DNA of 64,000 bases. Origin: Rhodococcus sp. RD6.2 (GTDB taxonomy: Bacteria; Actinomycetota; Actinomycetes; Mycobacteriales; Mycobacteriaceae). Below are positions 52,051 through 60,293 of the stretch, piece after piece. The translations under genes were made by a program, and so were the position numbers. The notes beneath the pieces were generated by a model, which did no database searches, was not told where the DNA came from, and saw nothing but the letters and a program-made list of their open reading frames with translations. The DNA lies in contig NZ_CVQP01000005.1 of the NCBI RefSeq assembly GCF_001040705.1, positions 110,675 to 174,674 of the forward strand. The letters are read 5' to 3'. Within the stretch, counting starts at the first letter, position 1. Every line of letters starts with the position of its first letter.

Positions 52051-52075
52051 GCTTTCGTCGAACCCCTTGCGGGGT
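52051..52075 (-). promoter_or_regulatory. Conserved leader hairpin before protein B
   Basis: On the minus strand: ACCCC-gcaa-GGGGT hairpin (52062-52075), then CGACGAAAGC (52051-52060), then ATG about ten bases on. The same arrangement occurs before the paralogue at 55122. GCAA is a GNRA-type loop. Could be translational control. Confidence 0.5.
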
Positions 52076-52105
52076 AGAGGAATACGACAACATTCGCGCA
52101 ACCCC

Positions 52106-53824
52106 CTAGTTGGTGACGAGCACGGCGATCTCGGCGGGCACCTGATCGGACGACGGATCGACGCTCGTCACGGAGCCCGAGGCCGCATCGACCACGGACA
52201 GCGAGTCGCCGTCGATGATCCACAGTTCATCCGAGTCGGCCGCCCACTGCACGACGGCCTTCTTGCCGACTGTGCTGCTGAACACCGTTGCACCCGACTT
52301 GTCGGTGATCGTCGCAGAGGTACCGCTCACCGCAGCCGTGTACTCACCCGACGTCGAGACGTTCGCCATCGCAAGATCGCCGGACGGGGCGGTGACCGCC
52401 TCAGCGGCCTCTTCCGTCGTCGTGGTCGTGGACGGTGCGGTGGTGGTGGCGGCGGTTTCCGTTGCTGCCACGGATTCCTCGGCCGAGGTGGTCGGCGCCG
52501 TGGTCGTGGTCGGTTCGACCGTGGTCGTCGTCGGTGCCGTCGTGGTCGTCGTGGCGGACGTGGTGGTGGGCTCCCCCGTGGTGGTGGAGGAAGCCGCTGT
52601 TGTGGTCGGCTCCGCCGTCGTGGACGGGGCGGGCGCCGCCATCCGAGCTGCCAGGGCATCTGTTCCACCGCCGCTCGGGGCGGCGAGCGAGCTCTGGTCG
52701 CCGCCGCCCACGTGTGCGCCGTCGCACCAGGCGGTCCAGATCGTGCTCGAATAGATCTTTTCGCCGATCCACGACGTGCCGGTCACGCCGTTGCGGATGG
52801 TCCGGACCTCGACGTACGAAGTCTTTGCGGTCTTGTAGATGTTGTTGTAGGTGCTGATGTTGAGGGTGACGGTCTCGCCCTTGTTCGCCGGGATCGACGG
52901 TGCCACCGTGCTGCTGTACGCGTTGATCAGCTGCACCTGGTAGGTGTATCCGGGACCGAGGTGTTCCCACCTCAGGGTCTGGCCGCTGTTGCCCGACGCC
53001 GTGGTGCAGCCGAGGTACTTGGGTGCCGGAACCAGGGAGCTTCTCGACGCGAACGAGGTTGCGGCGCCAGCCGAGTCGGTGAACGCGGCACTGGTGCCTG
53101 CGGTCATTCCGACCAGCGCGGTCAGGCCGAGTGCACCCGCGGCCATCATGGTGCGGGCTGGCATCCTGCGGCGCAGCGACAGGTGTGGTGCCCGGAACTG
53201 CTCGGTCGAGGCGTCGAACCCGCTGTGCGCGTGTGCAACCGGATGCTCGACTGCCTCGTGCGCACCGGGACCGCCCCTGCCGTGATCCGCGTCCGAGTCG
53301 GAGTCGTTGTCGTCCTTGCGCTTCGACGCCGGTCCGAACGCAAGCACCATCACGCCACCGACCAGTGCACCGCCGAGGAAGATCGCGGCGGGTGACGACA
53401 GCCACGACACCGCGTAGCCGAGGCCGGGCACGCTGAAGAACACCCGATCGGCTTCGGTCACCGTGTAGGGCGAGATGTCGGCGTCCTTGTTGGCGTCGCC
53501 CTTGAGGATCAGCACCGAATTGGTGCCGTCGGTGGAGACGACCTCCTGAATGCGGTGCGTGATACGAACGCCCTGGTCGCTCTCGACGCTGACGACATCA
53601 CCCACCGCGAGGTCGGACGCGGGAGTCGCCTTCGAGAGGGCAAGGGCACCGGTCGGGATGTCCGGTGACATCGAGCCGGACCGGAAGACGAGCGGTTTGA
53701 TGCCAAAGAGGAAGGAGGCTGCGGCGGCGAGCACGCAGATCAGGCCGGCGATCGCACCGATGTTGAGCGCGATCTCGCGGCCGCGTGAACGGCCGGATGC
53801 TGGGGCGTTCTCGTGATTGGTCAT
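52106..53824 (-). CDS. SipW-type signal peptidase fused to a secreted Thr-rich protein
   Basis: 572 residues in two parts. Residues 1-170: signal peptidase with helix 19-40, catalytic Ser51 in VFRSGSMSPDIPTG, His90 in VRITHRIQEV and a second helix 140-163. Residues 171-222: charged cytoplasmic linker. Residues 223-260: a second signal of SipW type (ARTMMAAGALGLTALVGMTA then SAAFTDSAGAATSF). The rest is secreted: a domain with Cys273 and Cys367, a Thr/Pro/Glu-rich stalk (400-472) and a small C-terminal domain. So enzyme and substrate appear joined in one chain. ATG 53824 is seven bases after the previous stop. Confidence 0.85.
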   Translation of the reverse strand: MTNHENAPASGRSRGREIALNIGAIAGLICVLAAAASFLFGIKPLVFRSGSMSPDIPTGALALSKATPASDLAVGDVVSVESDQGVRITHRIQEVVSTDGTNSVLILKGDANKDADISPYTVTEADRVFFSVPGLGYAVSWLSSPAAIFLGGALVGGVMVLAFGPASKRKDDNDSDSDADHGRGGPGAHEAVEHPVAHAHSGFDASTEQFRAPHLSLRRRMPARTMMAAGALGLTALVGMTAGTSAAFTDSAGAATSFASRSSLVPAPKYLGCTTASGNSGQTLRWEHLGPGYTYQVQLINAYSSTVAPSIPANKGETVTLNISTYNNIYKTAKTSYVEVRTIRNGVTGTSWIGEKIYSSTIWTAWCDGAHVGGGDQSSLAAPSGGGTDALAARMAAPAPSTTAEPTTTAASSTTTGEPTTTSATTTTTAPTTTTVEPTTTTAPTTSAEESVAATETAATTTAPSTTTTTEEAAEAVTAPSGDLAMANVSTSGEYTAAVSGTSATITDKSGATVFSSTVGKKAVVQWAADSDELWIIDGDSLSVVDAASGSVTSVDPSSDQVPAEIAVLVTN

Positions 53825-53831
53825 GGCGCGC

Positions 53832-54443
53832 TCAGGCCGTCGTCGCATTGAAGTTGAAGGAGGTGTTCACCGTCTGGTTCTGAACGGACACCGGTGCGTT
53901 CGGATCGAGGGTCACCTTGAAGCACAGGGTTTCGCTGCCGCCGACTGCCAGCGGCCGGGCCGTGGGAATCAGGTTCGCCGCACCACCGGACACCAGCGGC
54001 ACATCGGGAGCGATCACGGTGCCGCCGGTACACGTTGTCCCGTTCGAGGTTCCGGTCGAGACGAGCACTTTCAGTTGCGGCGCGAGCGCGGACGAGGTCG
54101 CGTTGGCAACCATGGTGTAGTTGAACGGAGTCGTACCGGTGTTCTGCACGGGTAGCGTTGCGGCCACGGAGTCACCGGGCATCATGCCGGTCTTGGTCAA
54201 CGTGGCGAAGGCGTAGGCCCCGGGGTTGCCTTGGTTCCCGTTGAGCTGCAGGTCGATCGACCCTGTCGAGAAGACTCCGGAGGTGGCCGTGGCGGAGTCG
54301 CTCCACGCGGCGAGGGTTCCGATCGCGCCGAGGCCGAGCACGATGCCGAGCGAGGCGATGGCCCTCACCTTGCCGCCCGCCCTGAGCGAGCGTGCCCGGG
54401 CACCGAATCCTGCCGGAATACTGGGATTCTCGTGACGCGACAT
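53832..54443 (-). CDS. SipW-dependent-type exported protein C (TasA-like)
   Basis: 203 residues: basic start with SLRAGGKVRAIASLGIVLGLGAIGTLAAWSDSATATSGVFSTGSIDLQLNG, a standard SipW signal. Mature beta-sandwich with MMPGDSVAATLPVQNTGTTPFNYTM and two Cys (GTTCTGG, SETLCFKV), close in pattern to protein A and to TasA/CalY. ACGAAAGG lies before the ATG. Directly upstream of the fused peptidase, with which it is probably co-transcribed. Confidence 0.83.
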   Translation of the reverse strand: MSRHENPSIPAGFGARARSLRAGGKVRAIASLGIVLGLGAIGTLAAWSDSATATSGVFSTGSIDLQLNGNQGNPGAYAFATLTKTGMMPGDSVAATLPVQNTGTTPFNYTMVANATSSALAPQLKVLVSTGTSNGTTCTGGTVIAPDVPLVSGGAANLIPTARPLAVGGSETLCFKVTLDPNAPVSVQNQTVNTSFNFNATTA

Positions 54444-54525
54444 GCGGATGCCTTTCGTGCGTGGGTCGTGCCGGGCGTGGTGCGCCGAAGCGGAAGCCGT
54501 TGTGGTGAACAAATGTTCGTGTGAC

Positions 54526-54565
54526 GCCGGCCGGACGATCCCAGTCGGGGTTGGGACCGGCCGGC
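54526..54565. terminator. GC-rich hairpin between proteins C and D
   Basis: GCCGGCCGG (54526-54534) pairs with CCGGCCGGC (54557-54565) across 22 nt in which further pairing (TCCCA/TGGGA) is possible. It may end or attenuate the transcript of the gene at 54616-55122. Confidence 0.6.
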
Positions 54566-54615
54566 CGACGTGTTCACGGGCTCACCCGAGGAGAGGCGAG
54601 CGGGTTTCGAACGCC

Positions 54616-55122
54616 CTACTGCTGGGTCAGGGTGACGGTGAAGTCGGACAGGTCGGCGTCGACGTTCTGGTAGTTCGTGCCCGAGGCATCGAAGTTGAAG
54701 GTGACCTGGGCCTGGACCACCTGCCCGTCGTTGGCGTCGGTGATCACGCCACCGGCGAGCGGCGCACCGTTCAGCGTGACGGTGACCTCGGGATCGAGTG
54801 CGGCTGCCAGATCGCCGGAGATGGAACCCTCGTCGACGTCCAGGGTTGCCTCGAGGTTGTCGCCCGCCGCACCGATCTTGAAGGCTGCGTTGTAGACGAT
54901 CACGTCACCCGGCACCGCGAGGTAGGTCGCGATGTCACTCACGGCGGTTCCGTTGACGGTCCAGCCCGTGGCGCCTTCCTGCGCCAGCGACAGCTTGCCG
55001 GAGTTGATCGCACCGCCTGCGACGTTCGACGAGGCGTTCCACGCCGCCATGGTCCCCGCGCCACCGGCGAGGAGGAGGGCTGCTGCGCCGGCGGCGATGG
55101 CGCCCTTGGTCTGCTTGTTCAT
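54616..55122 (-). CDS. Alternate-signal exported protein D (RER_14450-like)
   Basis: 168 residues, paralogue of protein B: MNKQTKGAIAAGAAALLLAG then GAGTMAAWNASSNVAGGAINSGKLSL, and LDVDEGSISGDLAAALDPEVTVTLNG, ending DLSDFTVTLTQQ. Heads the minus-strand export locus. The upstream 560 bp separate it from the divergent response regulator and contain AT-rich promoter-like DNA. Role as fibre subunit inferred. Confidence 0.82.
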   Translation of the reverse strand: MNKQTKGAIAAGAAALLLAGGAGTMAAWNASSNVAGGAINSGKLSLAQEGATGWTVNGTAVSDIATYLAVPGDVIVYNAAFKIGAAGDNLEATLDVDEGSISGDLAAALDPEVTVTLNGAPLAGGVITDANDGQVVQAQVTFNFDASGTNYQNVDADLSDFTVTLTQQ

Positions 55123-55131
55123 CTGAACTCG

Positions 55132-55155
55132 GCTTTCGTCGGACCCCGTTGGGGT
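55132..55155 (-). promoter_or_regulatory. Conserved leader hairpin before protein D
   Basis: Minus strand: ACCCC-aac-GGGGT (55143-55155) followed by CGACGAAAGCC, then ATG about nine bases on. Same layout as at 52051-52075. Confidence 0.5.
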
Positions 55156-55385
55156 CGGTGGATCGAGTTTCGGATCAGTTACGTGCGCACACGTAATGGT
55201 TGTGCGGGTGCTCGTGCGTGTCCGTGCTCGTTCTGGGATCGCGACGGTGACAGTGGCGTCCAGGAACGGCCCCAGTGGCCGACGCCGGAATCGCGATGCG
55301 AAGTGTTTACCACGCCAGCGAATTGGCTCGCGGCGGAATTCTGTCATTCATCCGGATGATTCTGGTCGAACGTCCAAGTTGGCGT

Positions 55386-55438
55386 TTCGATCGAACGTAC
55401 AGAATGTAATTACGTTACCGACCTGCACATATATAAGC
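55386..55438. promoter_or_regulatory. AT-rich divergent regulatory region
   Basis: Within the 560-bp gap between protein D and the response regulator: palindrome TTCGATCGAA (55386-55395), inverted repeat AACGTA-N11-TACGTT (55394-55416) and a TATATA run (55430-55435). This is the most AT-rich stretch of the neighbourhood and the natural place for promoters of both units and a NarL-type binding site. The rest of the gap shows nothing I can assign. Confidence 0.5.
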
Positions 55439-55682
55439 CGCTGCAACCGAATTCGTGCCTATCATTCGATGGCAATCGGGCGTCGGGCTTCCCGGTGCAC
55501 CGTTCCGCCCGGACTCCGGAACACCTGCCGAAACGACCGACGAGCTATCCCATCGCAACAGGACTGCCGAAGCTCGCTTCCCTGTCCGCACGGGCTGCTA
55601 CCGTCAACGCCGAGTTCAGCACGCGCCAGGCGGCGACACCCTGCACCGACCGCCCCGCGACCATCACCTGCGAGGAGCACAG

Positions 55683-56381
55683 TTGACCGAGATGCCCTCG
55701 GCCTCCGGGACACCGGACGCACCCGGAGTGCTCCCCCGCCGCATCGGCATCGTGGAGGACCACGAATCCGTGGTGATGGGACTCGAGGCGATGCTCGCCG
55801 ATCAGCCGGACCTGACGATCGTGGCGTCGGCACCGACCGTCCCCGACCTGCTCGCCGTAGGCGCGGAATTCGACGTGGTGATTCTCGATCTCCGGCTCGC
55901 GGACGGTTCGTCGCCCAAGTCGAATGTGGAGCAACTGCGATCCGTCGGCGTCGAAGCTCTCGTCTTCACCAGCGCAGAGGACCCGTACCTCGTTCGCCTC
56001 GCCGCGAAGGCGGGCGTGCTCGGAGTGCTTCGCAAGTCCGAGCCGACCGCAACCGTGATCGCCGCGATCACCGCGGCCGCGAACGGGGAACAGGTCGTGA
56101 CCACCGAGTGGGCGGCCGCGATCGACGGCGACCCCGGACTGCAGGACGTCGGCCTGAGCCCGCGCCAACGCGACGTGCTGGCCCTGTACGCCTCCGGCGA
56201 GAAGGCCGCCCGCGTCGCCAGCCTCACCGGACTGGCACCCCACACCGTGAACGACTACCTGGGACGTATCCGCGCCAAGTACGCGGAGGCGGGCAGACCT
56301 GCACGCACCAAAACCGACCTGTACAAGCGGGCAGTGGAGGACGGCTGGCTTCCGATCCCCACGCGCGATCAACTGAAGTGA
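55683..56381 (+). CDS. NarL/LuxR-family response regulator, cassette 1
   Basis: 232 residues. Receiver: acidic pair E25-D26 (IGIVEDHESVV), phosphoacceptor Asp69 in VVILDLRLADG, Thr96, Lys118 (GVLRKSE). LuxR HTH at 158-200 (LSPRQRDVLALYASGEKAAR, then TVNDYLGRIRAKY). TTG 55683 has GAGGAG at a proper distance; ATG 55692 is the alternative. Overlaps the kinase gene by four bases, so it pairs with it. Likely targets are the divergent export locus and itself. Confidence 0.88.
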   Translation: MTEMPSASGTPDAPGVLPRRIGIVEDHESVVMGLEAMLADQPDLTIVASAPTVPDLLAVGAEFDVVILDLRLADGSSPKSNVEQLRSVGVEALVFTSAEDPYLVRLAAKAGVLGVLRKSEPTATVIAAITAAANGEQVVTTEWAAAIDGDPGLQDVGLSPRQRDVLALYASGEKAARVASLTGLAPHTVNDYLGRIRAKYAEAGRPARTKTDLYKRAVEDGWLPIPTRDQLK

Positions 56382-57562
56382 CCGTCGCGGTCGTCCCACG
56401 CCGGGACGCCACCGATCGCATCACGCGGATGTTCGCCGTGTTCACCGGCTCGGGATACCTCGTCTACCTCCTGCTCCTTCTCCCGTCGATCGTCAGACAG
56501 GCCGACCGGACGGCGTCGCTGTGGACGCCGGTCGCAGCAGTCGCGGTGTTCGGGACCGGCCTGCTGTTCGGGTTGTCCGCGCTCGCCCGTAACGGGACCC
56601 TTCTGCGGGCGACCGGTGGACTCGCCGCCGTCACCTTCCTGGTCGCCGTCGCGACCGGGTTGTGGGCCTGGCACGGTCCCCCCCTCACCGACGGACAGGG
56701 GGTGTGGCTGTCCGCGTTTCCCGGTGTCGCGAGTCTCGCCGCGGCCGCCTCGTGGCGTCCGGCCGCTGCGTTCGGATACATGGTCGTCGCGTGTGCCGGT
56801 GTCCAGTACTTCAATTCCGTGGCACGCGATCCCGCGATGACCAGCCCATTGATTCCGGACATCGCCTTCACGATCATGTTCTGCTCGCTGTTCGTCGGCG
56901 CGGCGGTGATGGCGCTGCGTACCGGCAGAATCCTCGACTCGACTCTGGACGCCACCCACGCCGCTGCTGCTGCCGCCGCGGCCAGTCGGGCGCGGACCGT
57001 CGAACGCGCGCGGTTCGACGCGATGATCCATGACGGGGTCATGTCGACACTTCTGGTCGCCTCACGCCAGGGCACCACCGCCAGCCTGAGCGCCCAGGCA
57101 GCGCACACGCTGCGCAAGTTCGACGGTTTGCGGGCCGGACCGGGTTCGGACGAACGCTTCGACGCCACGGAGATCGTCACTCATCTGCGTACCGCGGCAG
57201 GCGATGTCGAGGAGGGCCTCGTCCTCGACATCCGCCGCACGCCGGGCTCCGAGAAGTTGTCCATACCCGCCGACGCGACCAGGGCGATCGGCGCCGCTCT
57301 CGCGGAAGCACTGCGCAACAGTCTCGGACACGCCGGTCCCGACGCCGACCGGTCGGTGACGGTGACGCTTGCCGCCGGCCGCCTCGACATCGAGGTTGCG
57401 GACACCGGACGAGGGTTCGACCCGAAAGCGGTTCCCGCCGACCGACTGGGTTTGGCCGTGAGCATCACGGGTCGGATGGCACAACTGTCCGGCGGTAGCG
57501 CGCACATCGATTCCCGCCCGAACAACGGCACCCGGGTCCGACTCGGGTGGAGCGGCGAATGA
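56378..57562 (+). CDS. Membrane histidine kinase, cassette 1
   Basis: 394 residues from GTG 56378. Six or seven helices in residues 15-185 with hardly any extracytoplasmic loop, so it senses a membrane or intramembrane cue. Phosphoacceptor His218 in RFDAMIHDGVMSTLLVASR; ATPase N-box EALRNSLGH with Asn314; G1 VADTGRGFDP; G2 NNGTRVRLGW. All catalytic parts are present. Overlaps neighbours on both sides by four bases. Confidence 0.87.
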   Translation: MTVAVVPRRDATDRITRMFAVFTGSGYLVYLLLLLPSIVRQADRTASLWTPVAAVAVFGTGLLFGLSALARNGTLLRATGGLAAVTFLVAVATGLWAWHGPPLTDGQGVWLSAFPGVASLAAAASWRPAAAFGYMVVACAGVQYFNSVARDPAMTSPLIPDIAFTIMFCSLFVGAAVMALRTGRILDSTLDATHAAAAAAAASRARTVERARFDAMIHDGVMSTLLVASRQGTTASLSAQAAHTLRKFDGLRAGPGSDERFDATEIVTHLRTAAGDVEEGLVLDIRRTPGSEKLSIPADATRAIGAALAEALRNSLGHAGPDADRSVTVTLAAGRLDIEVADTGRGFDPKAVPADRLGLAVSITGRMAQLSGGSAHIDSRPNNGTRVRLGWSGE

Positions 57563-58629
57563 GCCCCGAACGGTTGCGCGGCGCCCGCGACGTGCGCGCG
57601 CTGATCGGGATGACGAGCCCCGCGGCCAGGGCGATGGTGACGCTCTACGCCGCAGCGAGTGCACTGATGGCGGTCATGTCGCGGGAGGGGGTGGTCGCGT
57701 TCTGGCCGATCGCCGTCGCCCTCCTGGTGGTCGTCCTCGGCGCGGTCGCGCTGATCCGGGTACCCGGCGATCCCATACCGCTTGGCCACTCGGTCGCGCT
57801 CGCCGCGACCGGACCGGCGGCGTGCACGCTCGTACTCGGGGTGCTTCCGGTCCCCATCGCGAGCCCACTGCAGCTCTGGCCGCTGGGTGCGGTGACCGCG
57901 ATCTACGCCTTCCTGGCGGTCCGCGGGAGGACCGGATTCGCGTGGCTGGGGATGCTCGCGACGATCGCCGTCTGTGTCGTGTGGTCCACCACGACCGGGC
58001 AGGGGGCGGCGTACGGCCTGGCGATGTCCGTCATCAACGTGGCGCCGCTGCTGATGTCGACGTTCTTCGCCTTCACCCTGCGTCCCGCCGCACGCAAGAT
58101 CTTCGCGCTGCGCGATCAGACCACTCGGCGGGCGGCCGCCGAGGCCGCGGACTCGGCGATCCTCGAGGAGCGGGATCGTCAACTCCGCCGACTCGACGAG
58201 TTGGCGCGACCGATCCTCGAGCACATCGCCGCAGGCGAGCCGCTCGACGAGGACCAGCGCATCGCCTGCGGACTCCTCGAAGCACATCTGCGGGACAGTG
58301 TCCGGGCGCCCGCGCTGTCGGATCCCGGGGTCGTGGCGGCGGCCCGCGGTGCGCGGGCACGCGGCGTCGAGGTGATCCTTCTCGACGACGGCGCCATGGA
58401 CGGGGCTGCGCCCGACGCGAGGAGGCGATTCCTGGGCAGCGTCACCGACGTCCTCAGCGGAACGGAGAAGGGCGCAGTCACCGTTCGGGTGCTTCCACCG
58501 GGACGGGCCGCGATGGCAACCATCCTGACCAGCACGCCACAGGGTGTGCGGCGCACCGAGTTCGGGCCGGACGGTGACGCCGTCACGCGATCCGGCCGGC
58601 CCGATGAGGAACGGGCCACAAGACCGTGA
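57559..58629 (+). CDS. Kinase-like membrane partner protein, cassette 1
   Basis: 356 residues from ATG 57559 (ATGA overlap with the kinase stop). About six helices (residues 25-175), then a charged coiled coil (LRDQTTRRAAAEAADSAILEERDRQLRRLDELARPIL) and a C-terminal domain (GVEVILLDDG, VTVRVLPPGRAAMATI). The layout copies a sensor kinase, but I see neither a phosphoacceptor His nor N/G boxes. The paralogue is at 60290-61390. Function unknown; a regulatory partner of the kinase is inferred. Confidence 0.75.
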   Translation: MSPERLRGARDVRALIGMTSPAARAMVTLYAAASALMAVMSREGVVAFWPIAVALLVVVLGAVALIRVPGDPIPLGHSVALAATGPAACTLVLGVLPVPIASPLQLWPLGAVTAIYAFLAVRGRTGFAWLGMLATIAVCVVWSTTTGQGAAYGLAMSVINVAPLLMSTFFAFTLRPAARKIFALRDQTTRRAAAEAADSAILEERDRQLRRLDELARPILEHIAAGEPLDEDQRIACGLLEAHLRDSVRAPALSDPGVVAAARGARARGVEVILLDDGAMDGAAPDARRRFLGSVTDVLSGTEKGAVTVRVLPPGRAAMATILTSTPQGVRRTEFGPDGDAVTRSGRPDEERATRP

Positions 58630-58756
58630 TGTGCCCCTATTTCTACGGGCACGGAATTCGTGTCTCGTGGACGTCCGTGCCGCCGAATACGCTCCGATGA
58701 GAGTCCGGCGCACCCACCGGAGTCCATCTCTCCACGCGAGCTTCCCGGGAGCCGAC

Positions 58757-59068
58757 ATGACCACTGCTTCGCTCGATCATCTTCGCCCTCCGCAGATCCA
58801 CGCGGTACCCGGCCAGGCCCATCCGATGGCTCGGGGACTGCGGCGTCCGCATCTCTCACCGCGGGAGATCGAGGTGCTTCTGCACTGGCTCCGGTGCGAT
58901 TCCAAGAACGAGGTCGCCGCGGGCCTCTTCCTGTCGATCGGCACGGTCAACACGCATCTCGCCCGGATTCGCACGAAGTACCGCGACGTCGGCCGATCCG
59001 CGCCGACGAAGGCTGCGCTGGTGGCTCGTGCGGTCCAGGACGGGCTGATCGAGCTCCACGAGCTGTGA
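58757..59068 (+). CDS. Receiver-less LuxR-type DNA-binding protein, cassette 2
   Basis: 103 residues: short N terminus, then LuxR HTH LSPREIEVLLHWLRCDSKNE..SIGTVNTHLARIRTKYRDVG and a tail (TKAALVARAVQDGLIEL) alike to that of the cassette 1 regulator. No receiver domain and no frame encoding one upstream (127 bp gap). GGGAGCCGAC gives a ribosome site. Constitutive or partner-controlled DNA binding is likely. Confidence 0.82.
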   Translation: MTTASLDHLRPPQIHAVPGQAHPMARGLRRPHLSPREIEVLLHWLRCDSKNEVAAGLFLSIGTVNTHLARIRTKYRDVGRSAPTKAALVARAVQDGLIELHEL

Positions 59069-59093
59069 CCGCCTCTCCGCGGAACCGACGGCG

Positions 59094-60293
59094 GTGACCC
59101 CCGCGGTCGAGTCGGCAACCCGGATCGGGCCGGCCGAGGATCGCGTCGTGCGCACGTTCGCGGGCTTCATCGGCGCCACGGCTCTACTGTTCGCCGTCCT
59201 GCTCGCGCCGGGCGCGATCAAGCTGTCCGACATCATCCCGTCCTGGTGGACGGCAATCGCCGCAATACTCGTCGTCGTGCCGATCCTGTCGCTGTGGCCG
59301 GCGTCGCGTGCGACCGACCCGAGGTGGATCGGGCGCTGCGTCACGGCTGCGGCCGCCGGCTACCTGGTGTCGTTGGTGTCCTGGCTGTTCCTGGTCGACG
59401 GTCACATTCCGGCGAATCGCGACGTGTGGCTCGCGACGTTCCCAGGCCTCGTCTCGATGGCGACGGCCCTGCGTTGGCGGCCGGCGGCGAGCCTGACGTA
59501 CCTGGCTGTCTCCGCGGGCACCGCCGAACTCGTCCGATACGTGACACGGGAGAACCAGCAGAAGGTCGTGCTTCCCGTGGAGATCGTGTCGGTCATCGTC
59601 TACAGCGCACTGTTCGTCGTGGCCACCATCGCTGCAGTGTCGACGGGTCGAGCCCTGGACAGGGCCATCCGCGCCTCCGTGCAGCACTCCGCGTCGTCGG
59701 CCGCCATCGCCGCCCGCGACATCGAGCGGGGTCGATTCCACGCCCTGATACATGATCGGGTGATGTCGACGCTCCTGGCACTGTCGCGCCTGGGCAACAC
59801 ACCGGACCTCCGTGACCAGGCCGCGAGCGCAGTCACCGAACTCGATCGGCTCCGCAACAGCAATGTCGCCGACGAGGACCTCGACGTCAGAACGGCGGTC
59901 GGGCTGATCCGTGCCGCCCTCGTCCAGGTCGATGGCGACGTCCCCGTCGAAGTCGACATCGATCCCCAGTCAGCCGACGTACCGAGGGCCGCAACCCGTT
60001 CCATCGCATCCGCGGCGGCAGAGGCACTCCGTCACAGCTTCCGTCAGGCGGACGCCGACCGCATCATCGTCATCGATGCGTGCCCGTTGGGACTGCGGGT
60101 GGTCGTGGCGGACAACGGAGGTGGACTCGAACAGGTCCCGGCACCCGAACTCGACGTGGAGGCCGCGTTCGGTCTCCGGCAGCGGATGGCCGCCTCGGAC
60201 GGGTGCGCCTACGCCGTCAAGTCCGAGCCTGGGCGCGGTACGCAGGTCGTGTTGACGTGGACGCGACCAGTACCCGACAGGGACGCCGCGTGA
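59094..60293 (+). CDS. Membrane histidine kinase, cassette 2, altered N-box
   Basis: 399 residues, paralogue of the cassette 1 kinase: same helix block, His220 in RFHALIHDRVMSTLLALSR, G1 VADNGGGLEQ and G2 GRGTQVVLTW. In the N-box the Mg-binding Asn is replaced: EALRHSFRQ with His314 where the other kinase has Asn. Kinase activity may be weak or lost, although the phosphoacceptor is kept. GTG 59094, 25 bp after the HTH gene. Confidence 0.83.
   Translation: MTPAVESATRIGPAEDRVVRTFAGFIGATALLFAVLLAPGAIKLSDIIPSWWTAIAAILVVVPILSLWPASRATDPRWIGRCVTAAAAGYLVSLVSWLFLVDGHIPANRDVWLATFPGLVSMATALRWRPAASLTYLAVSAGTAELVRYVTRENQQKVVLPVEIVSVIVYSALFVVATIAAVSTGRALDRAIRASVQHSASSAAIAARDIERGRFHALIHDRVMSTLLALSRLGNTPDLRDQAASAVTELDRLRNSNVADEDLDVRTAVGLIRAALVQVDGDVPVEVDIDPQSADVPRAATRSIASAAAEALRHSFRQADADRIIVIDACPLGLRVVVADNGGGLEQVPAPELDVEAAFGLRQRMAASDGCAYAVKSEPGRGTQVVLTWTRPVPDRDAA

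Noticed and set aside
52435-52668. Thr-rich stalk as a possible frameshift-prone or phase-variable repeat
   Set aside because: The ACC/ACG codons vary and there is no long perfect DNA repeat, so slipped-strand switching is unlikely.
52067-53395. A 442-codon plus-strand frame rich in Arg and Gly
   Set aside because: Shadow of the signal peptidase fusion gene; the Arg/Gly run mirrors the Thr-rich stalk codons.
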